64,000 bases of DNA from Pseudomonas sp. 31-12 (GCF_003151075.1 NZ_CP029482.1:5084001-5148000), one strand, 5' to 3'; positions 18,020-27,472 are shown, numbered from the stretch's first letter. The notes: generated by a model from the letters alone, not told the origin. Numbers and translations are program-made.

Positions 18020-19009
18020 TCAAAGCAACCCATCACTCTCAGGCAACTCATACTCCGCCGCGACCTTCCCCGCCTTCCCCGGCTTGCTCAGGGTCGGCTC
18101 CTTCTCCAGACACTCCACCAGATAATCAATAAACACCCGCAACTTCGGCGGCAAATAACGCGTCGGCGAATGCAGCAACCAGGCGCCGCCATGGTAGGAC
18201 GCAAGGAACGTCCAGTCCGGCAACACCTGCACGATCAACCCCTGCTCCAGCGCATAACGCGCGGTGAAGTACGGCAGGCTGCCAATCCCGATGTGCTGCA
18301 ACACCGCGCCCAGTCGCACGCCCGTGTGATTCGCCGCATACCGGCCGCGGACACCGACCGTCACAGCCTTGCTGCCTTTCTTGAATTTCCAGCGCGCGTC
18401 GCTCGGGGTTTCACCCAAGTAGATGCAACTGTGGTTGAGCAAGTCATGGGGGTGCGTCGGCGTGCCATGTTCGGCCAGGTACTGCGGCGTAGCGCAGAGC
18501 AAATGGTCAATGGTCAGCAACTGCCGCCCGACCAGTCCAGCGGGTGGTCGATCGGTAATACGGATCGCCAGATCAACGTTGTCGTCGATCAGATCCACCT
18601 GCCGATCCTCCAGCAACAACTCCACATCCACTTTGGGGTAACGGCGCAGAAATTCCGGCATATGCGGGTGAATCACAAATCGACCGACCGCCTTGGGCAC
18701 GCTGACCCGCACCAATCCTTCCGCTTCATGGGTGAACTGCCCGCTGATTTCCATCACGGACTTGGCCGCGCTGACCATCTCCTGGCAACGCTTGAACACC
18801 TCTTCGCCACCGTCGCTCAAGCGCAGTTTGCGCGTGGTTCGCTGCAGCAATCGCGTGGCCAGCGCCTTTTCCAGACGGGAGATGCTGCGACTCACCGCCG
18901 AAGGTGAAGACCCTAGCTGACGAGCCGCCTCGGAAAAGCTGCCGGTCTCGACAACCTTGACGAAAATCGCCATTTCACCGAGCAGAGGCAGTGGAAGATT
19001 TATGCTCAC
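18020..19009 (-). CDS. LysR family transcriptional regulator
   Basis: A 329-aa LysR-type regulator. The winged helix-turn-helix is at about residues 9-68 (GSFSEAARQLGSSPSAVSRSISRLE), followed by a substrate-binding domain from about residue 95. It is divergent from the AlaX-like gene, with 90 bases between the starts, so it may control that gene and the dioxygenase/LysE genes behind it. The last residues (ESDGLL) are encoded directly next to a REP element. The inducer is unknown. Confidence 0.92.
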   Translation of the reverse strand: MSINLPLPLLGEMAIFVKVVETGSFSEAARQLGSSPSAVSRSISRLEKALATRLLQRTTRKLRLSDGGEEVFKRCQEMVSAAKSVMEISGQFTHEAEGLVRVSVPKAVGRFVIHPHMPEFLRRYPKVDVELLLEDRQVDLIDDNVDLAIRITDRPPAGLVGRQLLTIDHLLCATPQYLAEHGTPTHPHDLLNHSCIYLGETPSDARWKFKKGSKAVTVGVRGRYAANHTGVRLGAVLQHIGIGSLPYFTARYALEQGLIVQVLPDWTFLASYHGGAWLLHSPTRYLPPKLRVFIDYLVECLEKEPTLSKPGKAGKVAAEYELPESDGLL

Positions 19010-19099
19010 AGCGCAACAGTCCTTTGATGTTTGAACGGATTATCACGCAATTCCACGCTTCATATAATAAAAAAAGAAACTTTAATGAGGACATGGAAT

Positions 19100-19726
19100 A
19101 TGACGCTTCGCCTCTTTTTCCATAGTGATGACCTCAAGGCCAATGTGGAAGTCCTGGATTGCACGCCCCAGGAGAACGAGTTTGCCGTGGTGCTGCGCGC
19201 CACGCTGTTTCACCCCCAGGGTGGCGGTCAGCCTTGCGATACCGGCTGGATCGGCGAAAGCCAGGTCCTGCGCGTGATGCAGGACCCGGACCGGATCATT
19301 CATTTTGTCGACCAACCGGTGAAGCTTGGCATGACCCAGATTCGGGTTGACGAGCCACGTCGCCAGTTCAATTCGCGCATGCATTCGGCCGGGCACCTGA
19401 TCGGCCATTTTGTCCAGGCGCTGGGTTGGATGCCGATCAAGGCCCATCACTGGCCGGGCGAAGGACGCGTGCAATTCAAACCGGCAGAGTCGGCAAAAGA
19501 GGTGGACGCCGAGATGATTCAGCAGGCCATCGAGCAATGGATTGCCCAGGATCTGCCGCGCCTGACGTCGATGCGCGAAGGCGCCCGGGAAATTGGTTTC
19601 GGTGAGCTGCCCGCCTACGGCTGCGGCGGCACCCATGTACGTAGCCTGAAGGATTTGGCCACGGTCACGATCGCTTCCCTTTCACTGAAAAAGGGAACGC
19701 TGTCAGTCCACTACAGCGTGGATTGA
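19100..19726 (+). CDS. AlaX-type alanyl-tRNA editing domain protein
   Basis: A 208-aa free-standing homologue of the AlaRS editing domain, which hydrolyses mischarged tRNA in trans. All four zinc ligands of the fold are seen: His95 and His99 in HSAGH, and Cys175 and His179 in CGGTH. The GGGQP motif (residues 41-45) is also present. GAGGA lies 8 bases before the ATG at 19100, which decides the start. It is divergent from a LysR regulator and 92 bases before a 2OG-dioxygenase gene. Known AlaX proteins clear Ser- or Gly-tRNA(Ala); here the partner genes hint at an unusual amino acid, an inference. Confidence 0.88.
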   Translation: MTLRLFFHSDDLKANVEVLDCTPQENEFAVVLRATLFHPQGGGQPCDTGWIGESQVLRVMQDPDRIIHFVDQPVKLGMTQIRVDEPRRQFNSRMHSAGHLIGHFVQALGWMPIKAHHWPGEGRVQFKPAESAKEVDAEMIQQAIEQWIAQDLPRLTSMREGAREIGFGELPAYGCGGTHVRSLKDLATVTIASLSLKKGTLSVHYSVD

Positions 19727-19818
19727 GCATTTGGGCGATGGCGTCCTCGTCATCGCCTGACGCCCGGGGGAGCCTGCATTCGCGGGTTCTGTTGACTATC
19801 TATAGATGGACCTAAGAC

Positions 19819-20589
19819 ATGATGCTTGACGTCGAGCGTCTCGATGAGACGTGCATAAAAAAACTGGCCAACGAAGAAGTCCTCGCCATCCGCGTCAAAG
19901 GCCTGTTGCCCCAGCCGCTGGCGATTCAGATTGGCGACAAGATCCTCGCTCCGGGCTTCGAAGGCTATATCAATGCGCCGAGTATCGGTCGCATCGGCAT
20001 GGCGTTTTATGAGGCGGAAAACCAGCCGTTGCTGATCGAAGATTATTTCGAGCATGCCTCGCGCAACATCACGGAATTGCGTAATCGCTGCGCACCCTAC
20101 TCGTCCCCGGTCGACACCTTGCGCTGCATGCTCGATGAGTCCTGGCCGGCGGGCGCGCATCTGGAAAATCTCTACGGTCGCAAGATGTATGTCGGGCTGT
20201 CCCGCGTGGTGAAACCGGGTGTGTGCTTCCTCGCCCATCACGACATTTTCGCCAAGGACGCCCCGGACAGTTACCAGGCCAGAAGTCTGGAAGCGCAGTT
20301 CGCCTGCAACGTTTACCTGAACATGCCGAGCGAGGGCGGCGCGCTGCAGATGTGGGACCACGACATTTCTCCGGATCAATTCGACGAAATGCGTGGCGAC
20401 AGTTATGGCATCGACCCGGCCCTGCTGGGCACTCCGACCCTGGAGATTCGTCCTGAGCCGGGGGATTTCATCATGTTCAATTCGCGCTGCATGCACTCGG
20501 TGACGCCGGGCGTGGCAGATCCGCGATTGAGCCTTTCGTTCTTTGTCGGCTATCGCGGCAATGCTTCACCCCTTACTTTTTGGAGTTGA
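19819..20589 (+). CDS. 2-oxoglutarate/Fe(II)-dependent dioxygenase
   Basis: A 256-aa protein with the facial triad of 2OG-Fe(II) oxygenases: His140 or His141 with Asp142 (HHD), the distal His226 (CMHSV), and Arg236 ten residues later to hold 2-oxoglutarate. It would hydroxylate or otherwise oxidise a small molecule or a protein side chain in the cytoplasm; the substrate is unknown. It lies 92 bases after the AlaX-like gene and 1 base before the LysE-type exporter, so the three likely act together on an amino acid or a derivative. Start 19819 is uncertain by one codon because two ATGs are adjacent. Confidence 0.82.
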   Translation: MMLDVERLDETCIKKLANEEVLAIRVKGLLPQPLAIQIGDKILAPGFEGYINAPSIGRIGMAFYEAENQPLLIEDYFEHASRNITELRNRCAPYSSPVDTLRCMLDESWPAGAHLENLYGRKMYVGLSRVVKPGVCFLAHHDIFAKDAPDSYQARSLEAQFACNVYLNMPSEGGALQMWDHDISPDQFDEMRGDSYGIDPALLGTPTLEIRPEPGDFIMFNSRCMHSVTPGVADPRLSLSFFVGYRGNASPLTFWS

Positions 20590-20590
20590 A

Positions 20591-21229
20591 ATGCTTTCGA
20601 ATTACCTGGGCGAGTTCCTGGCGCTGGCGACCATTCACTTTCTGGCTGTAGTCGCACCCGGACCGGACTTCGCGGTCACCATTCGTCAGAGCGTGCGTTT
20701 CGGCCGATTGGTCGGGATCTGCACGGCACTGGGCATTGGTGCGGGGATTTCCGTGCACGTGCTTTACACCCTGCTCGGGGTCGGCGCATTGATGCACACG
20801 ACGCCCTGGTTGTTGACGGTGGCCAAGGTGGTGGGCGGCGCTTACATTTTGTACCTCGGTGTCAGCCTGCTGCGCAGTAAACCCAAGTCCGTGCTTGAGG
20901 GTGACAAAGTCAGCGATGAGCCGGTCGTCGAGCAAACGTTGCTCAAGGCATTCACCACCGGTTTTCTGACCAACGCGACCAACCCCAAGGCGACGCTGTT
21001 TTTCCTGGCGATTTTCACCACGATCATCAGCGCCACCACACCGCTGAAGGTCCAGGCGCTGTACGGGGTGTGGATGTGTTTTGTGAACGCGCTGTGGTTC
21101 GTGATCGTCGCGCTGTTCTTTTCCAGCGCCCGGGTGCGATTGCTGTTCATGCGCATGGGGCATTGGTTCGAACGCACCATGGGGGTGATTCTGATCCTGT
21201 TCGCCGGACGCTTGATTCTCTCGATGTAA
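20591..21229 (+). CDS. LysE family amino acid exporter
   Basis: A 212-aa inner-membrane protein with about six helices and the LysE/RhtB signature near the N-terminus (AVVAPGPDFAVTI, residues 19-31). It would export an amino acid or derivative driven by the proton gradient. GGAG lies 6 bases before the ATG at 20591, and the ATG comes one base after the dioxygenase stop, so they are translationally coupled. Terminated at 21246-21281. Confidence 0.9.
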   Translation: MLSNYLGEFLALATIHFLAVVAPGPDFAVTIRQSVRFGRLVGICTALGIGAGISVHVLYTLLGVGALMHTTPWLLTVAKVVGGAYILYLGVSLLRSKPKSVLEGDKVSDEPVVEQTLLKAFTTGFLTNATNPKATLFFLAIFTTIISATTPLKVQALYGVWMCFVNALWFVIVALFFSSARVRLLFMRMGHWFERTMGVILILFAGRLILSM

Positions 21230-21245
21230 AACCATCTGAAATACA

Positions 21246-21281
21246 AAAGGCCCGCTCAGTCCGACTGACGGGCCTTTTTCG
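21246..21281 (+). terminator. Rho-independent terminator after the LysE gene
   Basis: A stem of about 14 bp with one bulged base (21247-21261 with 21265-21278) and a following T run ends the AlaX-dioxygenase-LysE unit. Confidence 0.8.
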
Positions 21282-21425
21282 TTTCTGCGCCGCTTTTGCA
21301 TTTCTGTGCGACAGATCCCACTTCAGGACTCCCGTAACACTCCGTTACAGTGTTAGGTTGGAAACGTTTCTGTCTCATCGATCAGAAACTTCTCACCAAC
21401 TGCCTGCAAAGGAATGCCCACAGCA

Positions 21426-23165
21426 ATGAATTTCTCACTCAAGCACCTGGCTGCGTCAACCCTGATTCTGGCCAGCCTTTCGTCGTTCACCCTGACAGCG
21501 CAAGCCAACATCACCCCGAAACAGAGCGCGGCGATCCTCAAGACCTTCAGCGATGCATCGGTCAAGGATTTCAGGCAATTCCTGGGAGGCCTGGCCAAGA
21601 GCGACCTCGGCAAAACTGACAATCTCGGCCCGGCCATCAGCGCCTTCCTCGGCAACAAGACCCTTTCTGCAGAGCAGCAAAACGAAATCCATCGCCTGCT
21701 TGGCCTCTATGCGCGGGTGAAATACGGCAGCGCTGCCACCGAGACCCTGCGCGAACTGGTGGCCATCCCGACTTTCCGCGTCGATGGCGTTGACCAGCAT
21801 GACAATCCCGAATTCATCAAGATCGCCGAGAAGATCAAGGGCCTGGCCCAGGCGTTCAACCTGAACTTCCGCAACATCGACAACCGCGTTTATGAAATCT
21901 CCCTTGAAGGCAGCAGCGATGAGGTCGTGGGCATTCACGCGCATGCCGACGTCGTGCCCGTGACGCCGGAGAACTGGGTCCTGAAAGACGGCACCAAACT
22001 CGATCCGTTCAAAGTCACCCTGATCGGTGACCGCATGTATGGCCGGGGTACCGAGGATGACAAGAACGGCATCGTTGTCGCGCTGTATGCGATGAAGATC
22101 ATCAAGGAAGAGAAGCTGCCGCTGGCGCGCAATTTCAAGCTGCTGGTCGACACCACCGAAGAAACCACCGGCGACGCCATCCCTTACTACTTCGAACACA
22201 ACCCGACACCCAACTACAACCTGGCGCTGGATGGCGGCTACCCGGTGGTGATCGCCGAGAAAGGCTACGGCACCGTGATGGCGAACTTTGCCAAGCGTAA
22301 GGCCGAGGGCACGGGCGCTGAAATCATCTCGATGACCGGCGGCATGGCCACCAACCAGATTCCGTCGACATCGGTCGCCACCCTTTTGACAGAGAAACCT
22401 GCTGAATTGGCCGCCAACCTGCAGAAGGCCGGCGCCGATTACGCCAAACGCAATGGCGGCAACTTCGACGTCACCGCCAAGGTCGATGGCAAAGACGTCA
22501 AACTGACGGTCACCGGCGTTTCTGCACACTCCTCCGAGCCCGAGTCCGGCGTCAATCCGGTGGCCAGGATGCTGGAGTTCATCAACAGCCAGGACGGCAA
22601 GGTCGCGCTCAAGCATAACCACATCACCGACGCCGCCCGTTATGCCTCGGATAACTGGGGCCTGGATTACCAGGGTGGGAAATTGGGGGTTGGCTTTTCC
22701 GACGCCTTCATGGGACCGCTGACCGCTTCCCTGACCTATGTCGCCATGGATGACAAAACCTTCAAGCTCGCGGTCAACCTGCGGGTGCCAAAGGGCAAGT
22801 CCCCGAAAACCCTCAAGAGCGAAATTGCCGACAAGCTTGGCGCCTGGAGCAAGAAGACCGACGTTGCGGTGGCCTTCGACTACTCGATCGCCGAACCGAT
22901 GTACCGCAATCCTGAAGGTGAATGGGTCAAGGCCTTGCTCGCCGTAGCCAGCGAAAACCTGGGCATGGAACACAAGTACGGCACCTCCGCCGGTGCCACC
23001 TCGGTCCACGAACTGCCCAATGGCGTGCAATTCGGCCTGGCTCGACCTGAGGTCAAGTACACCGGCCACACCGACAACGAGTTCAAGACGGTCGACCAGT
23101 TCCTGCTGGACCTGCAGATCGTGACGGAAATGATGGGGCGCATCGGGCAGTTGCCGAAGCTCTGA
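21426..23165 (+). CDS. Exported M20 family dipeptidase/metallopeptidase
   Basis: A 579-aa zinc peptidase of the M20 (PepV-like) family with an N-terminal signal peptide (cleavage probable after TAQA, about residue 24), so it acts in the periplasm. Metal and catalytic motifs are visible: HAHADVVPV, GRGTEDDKNG and TTEETTGD. It probably releases amino acids from di- or short peptides. The ATG at 21426 is preferred over 21414 because AAAGGA directly abuts the earlier ATG, and only the later start begins with the signal peptide. Monocistronic, with a terminator at 23228. Confidence 0.9.
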   Translation: MNFSLKHLAASTLILASLSSFTLTAQANITPKQSAAILKTFSDASVKDFRQFLGGLAKSDLGKTDNLGPAISAFLGNKTLSAEQQNEIHRLLGLYARVKYGSAATETLRELVAIPTFRVDGVDQHDNPEFIKIAEKIKGLAQAFNLNFRNIDNRVYEISLEGSSDEVVGIHAHADVVPVTPENWVLKDGTKLDPFKVTLIGDRMYGRGTEDDKNGIVVALYAMKIIKEEKLPLARNFKLLVDTTEETTGDAIPYYFEHNPTPNYNLALDGGYPVVIAEKGYGTVMANFAKRKAEGTGAEIISMTGGMATNQIPSTSVATLLTEKPAELAANLQKAGADYAKRNGGNFDVTAKVDGKDVKLTVTGVSAHSSEPESGVNPVARMLEFINSQDGKVALKHNHITDAARYASDNWGLDYQGGKLGVGFSDAFMGPLTASLTYVAMDDKTFKLAVNLRVPKGKSPKTLKSEIADKLGAWSKKTDVAVAFDYSIAEPMYRNPEGEWVKALLAVASENLGMEHKYGTSAGATSVHELPNGVQFGLARPEVKYTGHTDNEFKTVDQFLLDLQIVTEMMGRIGQLPKL

Positions 23166-23227
23166 TCGCTTGTCGGACCCGCTGTTATGGCGGGTCCGAC
23201 GTGTTGATCGTGTTGATTCCAGCATCC

Positions 23228-23257
23228 ATAAAAAAGGACCTTGAGGTCCTTTTTTAT
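23228..23257. terminator. Terminator after the M20 peptidase gene
   Basis: A 14-base inverted repeat (23228-23241 with 23244-23257) has A and T runs at its ends, so it can act on either strand. Confidence 0.8.
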
Positions 23258-23273
23258 GGATCACGCACAAACA

Positions 23274-23303
23274 AAAACGCCGCTCATTGCTGAGCGGCGT
23301 TTT
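23274..23303 (-). terminator. Terminator of the tRNA operon
   Basis: A 12-14 bp stem with a short loop lies just beyond the last tRNA on the minus strand, followed there by a T-rich run. Confidence 0.8.
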
Positions 23304-23312
23304 CGTTAAATA

Positions 23313-23388
<76 letters not shown>

Positions 23389-23391
23389 AAA

Positions 23392-23467
23392 TGGCGTCCC
23401 CTAGGGGACTCGAACCCCTGTTACCGCCGTGAAAGGGCGGTGTCCTAGGCCACTAGACGAAGGGGAC
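23392..23467 (-). tRNA. tRNA-Glu (anticodon TTC), second copy in the operon
   Basis: A 76-nt cloverleaf with encoded CCA. The anticodon loop reads CTTTCAC, giving TTC for glutamate. The T-arm and acceptor stem are intact. Apparently identical to the copy at 23651-23726. Confidence 0.95.
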
Positions 23468-23572
23468 ACGCTAACTGAAACACATGGTGTGTATTTCAGT
23501 GCCCAAATCCGCATCCGAAGATGTCGGCTCTGGCTTCACTCAGCTTTGCCCGAAAGCAACGCTGCTTAAAAT

Positions 23573-23648
<76 letters not shown>

Positions 23649-23650
23649 AT

Positions 23651-23726
23651 TGGCGTCCCCTAGGGGACTCGAACCCCTGTTACCGCCGTGAAAGGGCGGT
23701 GTCCTAGGCCACTAGACGAAGGGGAC
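23651..23726 (-). tRNA. tRNA-Glu (anticodon TTC), first copy in the operon
   Basis: The promoter-proximal tRNA of the operon, apparently identical to 23392-23467. The whole order in transcription is Glu-Gly-Glu-Gly, pointing to a tandem duplication of one pair. Confidence 0.95.
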
Positions 23727-23782
23727 ACACGTACAACATTCACTTCCTACCGCGTTTCGCTGTGTGCTTTACGCTGTAAGTG

Positions 23783-23848
23783 GCGCGCATTCTATGGATG
23801 GATTGAGGGGTCGTCAACCCCCAGATATAAATTTATTTAAATCAATGA
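23783..23848 (-). promoter_or_regulatory. Sigma-70 promoter of the tRNA operon with GC discriminator and AT-rich upstream element
   Basis: Reading the minus strand, the -35 box TTGACG is at 23817-23812 and the -10 box TAGAAT at 23794-23789, with a 17-base spacer. GCGCGCC (23788-23783) follows the -10 box, the GC-rich discriminator typical of stable-RNA promoters under stringent control. An AT-rich stretch at about 23822-23848 is placed like an UP element. relA lies in the same window but that is coincidental. Confidence 0.8.
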
Positions 23849-24104
23849 CTTCGCCCCGCTTTCAGCCGGGATTCCGGGTTTTCCTTCTCCTGACCTTTAG
23901 CGACTATATTCTGGCAACCACCAAGACGTTATAGTCCGCCGCCGAAGATGATGGCAATGTGATCCACCTTTGCCAGCATTTATATAAGTCGAACCACGGC
24001 CGATATAAAGACAGCCACAACCGATTCAACTCGTCGAGCGGCCCTATGCGCCCAAATGCCAAGCCACTACACTCGATCGCGAACCCTATAAAGAGGTCTT
24101 ACCG
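23849..24104. other. Intergenic stretch between tRNA promoter and the gene at 24105
   Basis: I see no open frame, RNA gene or clear repeat here. It presumably contains the promoter of the plus-strand gene at 24105; an AGAGG ribosome-binding site lies at its end. Confidence 0.5.
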
Positions 24105-24875
24105 GTGACACCACTCATGATCACCCTGCTAGTCGTAGCCGGGATCGCACTATTGATCGCCATTGGCTACATGAACCATGTGGTGGAAAACAACAAGCTG
24201 GAAAAGGCCCGTACCAAGGTTGAACTCAACGACCGCCTGCGTCGCTGCGGCGAAATCACCGAGACCTTTCCCGGCCAGCTGATGACACCGGCGCTCAAAC
24301 TGCTGTTGACCCGTCTGGAACTCAACGTCTGCCAGCGTCTGCTCAACCTCGATAAAACCAGCGCCAACCTCAGGGCGCGGATTACCGAACTGGAAGCCCT
24401 GGCCGCGCAAGGCGAATCGATCCCGGTCAACAACCCGCCGGCACCGATCCAGACCGAAGCCAAGGCCAAGGACGTGCGTTTCCTGCTCGAAGCCCTGCAC
24501 GGCCAAATCACCCGCGCCGCGCAGGACGGTTTTCTGCCAACCAACGAAGCCAAGCGCTGGATCCGCGAAGTGCGCCACATTCTGGTGCTGCTGCACATCG
24601 AGTTCTTCAACAACCTCGGCCAGCACTGCCTGCAACAAAACCAGCCAGGCCAGGCCCGCCTCGCCTTCGAACGCGGCGTGCAATACTTGCGTAAACAGCA
24701 GGAACCCCAGATCTACGCCGAACAGCTCGAATACCTGGAAAAACTCCTGGCTCGCGCCAACGCCATGGTGATGGACAACATCGCCGCCGTTGAAAGCGAG
24801 ACCAACCAGTTGAACGCCGGCCTCAAAGAAGTCGAGGCGGATGCGGACTGGAAGAAGAAAGTGATCTACGACTGA
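24105..24875 (+). CDS. Membrane-anchored hypothetical protein
   Basis: A 256-aa protein of unknown function. One N-terminal membrane helix (about residues 4-22) is followed by a long, mostly helical cytoplasmic or periplasmic domain rich in Leu, Gln and Glu, with coiled-coil-like stretches (residues 25-105 and 195-245). The middle (residues 125-205) could contain TPR-like helical hairpins. GTG at 24105 is preferred over the ATG at 24117 because AGAGG lies 8 bases before it. It stands alone between the tRNA operon and a repeat-rich region. Confidence 0.78.
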   Translation: MTPLMITLLVVAGIALLIAIGYMNHVVENNKLEKARTKVELNDRLRRCGEITETFPGQLMTPALKLLLTRLELNVCQRLLNLDKTSANLRARITELEALAAQGESIPVNNPPAPIQTEAKAKDVRFLLEALHGQITRAAQDGFLPTNEAKRWIREVRHILVLLHIEFFNNLGQHCLQQNQPGQARLAFERGVQYLRKQQEPQIYAEQLEYLEKLLARANAMVMDNIAAVESETNQLNAGLKEVEADADWKKKVIYD

Positions 24876-24894
24876 TCAGACGAAGTAAAAAGAA

Positions 24895-24918
24895 GCCACC
24901 GCGAGGTGGTTTTTTTTT
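24895..24918 (+). terminator. Rho-independent terminator after the gene at 24105
   Basis: A short 6-bp GC stem with a 4-nt loop is followed by a long T run, 20 bases after the stop. Confidence 0.8.
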
Positions 24919-24958
24919 GCGGTGGGTGTGGTGGGTGAGTAATGCCGGAAGATTGGTT

Positions 24959-25071
24959 GGCTGTCAGGTCGCGATCGCTGGCAGGCCAGCTCCCACAGGG
25001 ATTTGGTGTGCATCGGCTAGATGCCTGGTCGGCTGTCAGGCCGCCATCGCTGGCAAGCCAGCTCCCACAGG
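24959..25071. repeat. Two tandem REP-type units
   Basis: Two direct copies of a roughly 40-bp unit (about 24959-25000 and 25030-25071) share ggctgtcagg..gc.atcgctggcaggccagctcccacag with few changes. They belong to the REP variant with a gctggc/gccagc stem, also seen at 53174-53260. Confidence 0.8.
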
Positions 25072-25089
25072 AATCGGCGTGTACCGCTC

Positions 25090-25430
25090 GCTTCTCACCA
25101 CTCATTAGGCCGAGCGTTAGCTCGCCTGCTTTTGATCTTGATCTGCCCGCCCCTTTCGGGAGGCTGAGTGGAGGTGTTCATCCGGGGAGTGGCGCGCAGC
25201 GCCGTTCGACGCAGTCGAACACGCTGCATGTAGGTCGTCGCGAAGCAGACCGGAGGGCAGTGTCCCCGGATGGATACCGGAGCGAAGGTACGCCGAGCCC
25301 AGGCGAGGGGCCGGACGCTTGGGGCGAGCCTTTTTGGGTACTTTTTTGGCGTTTGAAAAAAGTGCCTCGCCGTAAGGGCGAAACCGCCAGCCGCCGTTAC
25401 CGCAGGAATGGATATGTACACCAGCAAGAG
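25090..25430. repeat. Structured multi-hairpin intergenic element, no gene assigned
   Basis: About 340 bases with several nested inverted repeats: CGAGC/GCTCG at 25111-25124; GGCGC-GCA-GCGCC at 25191-25203; GTTCGAC-GCA-GTCGAAC at 25204-25220; all but the first enclosed by ATCCGGGGA (25180-25188) pairing with TCCCCGGAT (25263-25271). A further ACTTTTTT/AAAAAAGT pair lies near 25340-25363. Short frames here on either strand show no recognisable domain. From memory, similar blocks recur in P. fluorescens-group genomes, so it is probably a dispersed repeat, possibly transcribed. Confidence 0.6.
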
Positions 25431-25445
25431 ACTGGTCGGCTATCA

Positions 25446-25476
25446 GGCCGCCATCGCGAGCAGGCTCACTCCCACA
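25446..25476 (-). repeat. Single REP element
   Basis: A REP unit of the gcgagcaggctcactcccac type closes the repeat-rich block just before the chemoreceptor stop at 25508. Confidence 0.65.
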
Positions 25477-25507
25477 TTAGATCTGTGCACATTCGCCGGG
25501 AGACAGA

Positions 25508-27472
25508 TCAGAGCCGAAAGTGCCCAACCATCCCCTTCAACTCAACCCCCAACTGCGCCAGCTCAATACTCGACGCCGCATTCCCCTGCATCGCCAACGA
25601 AGACTGATCCGCACTCGCGCGGATACTCGTCACACTGCGATTAATCTCCTCAGCCACCGAACTCTGCTCCTCGGCAGCCGCCGCAATCTGCTGGTTCATC
25701 TGCTGAATCAACGACACCGCCGCCGCAATGCTCCCCAACGCACTCTCGGTTTGCAACGCGTCACTCACCGCCAGCTTCACCAACTCACCACTGTTCTGAA
25801 TCTGCTGCACCGATGACTGCGCCGCCGAACGCAAGGCGCTCACCAGACGCTCAATTTCCTCGGTCGATTGCTGAGTGCGCTTGGCCAACGCCCGAACCTC
25901 ATCCGCCACGACCGCGAACCCCCTGCCCTGCTCGCCGGCCCGGGCAGCCTCGATCGCCGCATTGAGCGCCAACAGATTGGTTTGCTCGGCGACGCTCTTG
26001 ATCACACTGAGCACCGTGCCGATGTTCTGGATTTCCGCACTCAAGCTTTCGATGCTCGAACTGGCTGACGTCGCCGAGTCCGCCAACTGCTCGATCCGCG
26101 CCATGCTCTGACGCACCACCTGCTGGCCACTTTCAACCTTACCGTCCGCGGTTTGCGCAGCCTGAGCGGCTTCCTCCGCGTTACGCGCCACGTCATGCAC
26201 CGTCGCCGTCATCTGATTCATCGCCGTGGCGACCTGCTCGGTTTCTTCCTTCTGGCTACTGACCTCCAGATTGGTCTGTTCGGTCACCGCCGACAGCGAT
26301 TGCGCCGAACTCGCCAACTGCTCGATACCGGCCTGCAAACCGCTGACGATGGTGCTCAGCCCCGCCCCCATCTGTTGCATGGCCTGCATCAACTGGCCGA
26401 TTTCGTCTCGGCGCGTCACTTCGACCGTCGCACTCAAATCACCTGCGGCAATCTGCTGCGCAACACGAATCACACTGCGCAGCGGCGCCACGATCAACCG
26501 GGTAATCACCCATGCCGCAATCAACCCGACCAGCAACGCCAGGGCCGAGGAGCCGATGATCAGCAGCGAGTTCTTTTTCAGTTCGGCCTGCATCGACTGG
26601 TCTTCGGCGACATACGCCTGATCGACCCGCTCCACCACCTGTGCAGCTCGCTGGTGCAGTTGCTCGTAGACGGTTTTTTCCTCGGCCAACAGGCCGGTGT
26701 ACTCAGTCAGTTTCTCGCTGAAACTGTTGATGTGGCCCGCCACTTCATTGAGGACGGTCTGATAGCCCTCATCCTTGACCGTGGTTTTCAACTGCTCGGC
26801 CTGAACCTGCGCCTGATCGGCCTGCTCGATCTTGCCCTGGCCGGCGCTGTCGTCGCCCTTGCGGCTCTGGTCCAGACGCACACGCGCTTCGTTCATGGCC
26901 TGCAGCATCAACCGCGACACCTGGCTGACCTGATTGGCCTGCTCGATGAACTGCCCACCGTCCTTGCCTTCGGACTCCTTCAAGGTATAGGCGCCGTCAT
27001 CGGCAAGCCCGGCTTGCAGGACATCCAGGTTATTGGCCACGCTGGACACCGACCAACTGGCCATTTCCAGGGCCAGGTCCTTGGCCTGACTCAGCGAGAC
27101 GAATTCGTCGAAGGCCTTGCGATAGGCCATCAGGGACTGCTCGACGTCATTCATCACCGGTACATTGGCCGCTGAAGCAGCCTTGAGCTGCGTCGCCAAA
27201 GCGATCAGGCCATCAACGCCCTGGCGCAGGGCATCGGCGGTTTTCGGATTGCCGTGCAAGGCGTAATCCTGCTCAAGCAGTCGCACCTTGAGCAAACCGC
27301 TGTTGAGCGACGACATCTGCTTGAGCCCGTCGAAGCGATGACTGATGGTTTGCAGGGACCAAACGCCAATGGCTGCCACCAGAGCCGTCAGCAGCAGCAC
27401 CAATACAAACCCGACACCCATTTTTTTTGCCATACCGAGGTTGGCAAAACGTCCTTGCACGGCCGAAATCAT
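25508..27472 (-). CDS. Methyl-accepting chemotaxis protein with large periplasmic sensor domain
   Basis: A 654-aa chemoreceptor. The first membrane helix is at about residues 16-38 and the second near residues 308-330, leaving a periplasmic sensor of about 270 residues. That length and its helical composition suit a bimodular helical (HBM-type) sensor. A HAMP domain follows ([19 protein letters not shown]), then the signalling domain with the conserved hairpin tip [19 protein letters not shown]. There is no C-terminal CheR/CheB pentapeptide. AGGGGA lies 9 bases before the ATG at 27472, which sets the start below the longer open frame. Ligand unknown; HBM receptors often bind organic acids or amines. 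Confidence 0.9.
   Translation of the reverse strand: MISAVQGRFANLGMAKKMGVGFVLVLLLTALVAAIGVWSLQTISHRFDGLKQMSSLNSGLLKVRLLEQDYALHGNPKTADALRQGVDGLIALATQLKAASAANVPVMNDVEQSLMAYRKAFDEFVSLSQAKDLALEMASWSVSSVANNLDVLQAGLADDGAYTLKESEGKDGGQFIEQANQVSQVSRLMLQAMNEARVRLDQSRKGDDSAGQGKIEQADQAQVQAEQLKTTVKDEGYQTVLNEVAGHINSFSEKLTEYTGLLAEEKTVYEQLHQRAAQVVERVDQAYVAEDQSMQAELKKNSLLIIGSSALALLVGLIAAWVITRLIVAPLRSVIRVAQQIAAGDLSATVEVTRRDEIGQLMQAMQQMGAGLSTIVSGLQAGIEQLASSAQSLSAVTEQTNLEVSSQKEETEQVATAMNQMTATVHDVARNAEEAAQAAQTADGKVESGQQVVRQSMARIEQLADSATSASSSIESLSAEIQNIGTVLSVIKSVAEQTNLLALNAAIEAARAGEQGRGFAVVADEVRALAKRTQQSTEEIERLVSALRSAAQSSVQQIQNSGELVKLAVSDALQTESALGSIAAAVSLIQQMNQQIAAAAEEQSSVAEEINRSVTSIRASADQSSLAMQGNAASSIELAQLGVELKGMVGHFRL

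Noticed and set aside
24942..25644. Short frames on both strands in the repeat-rich block
   Set aside because: They are built from REP and hairpin sequence, lack ribosome-binding sites and show no domain.
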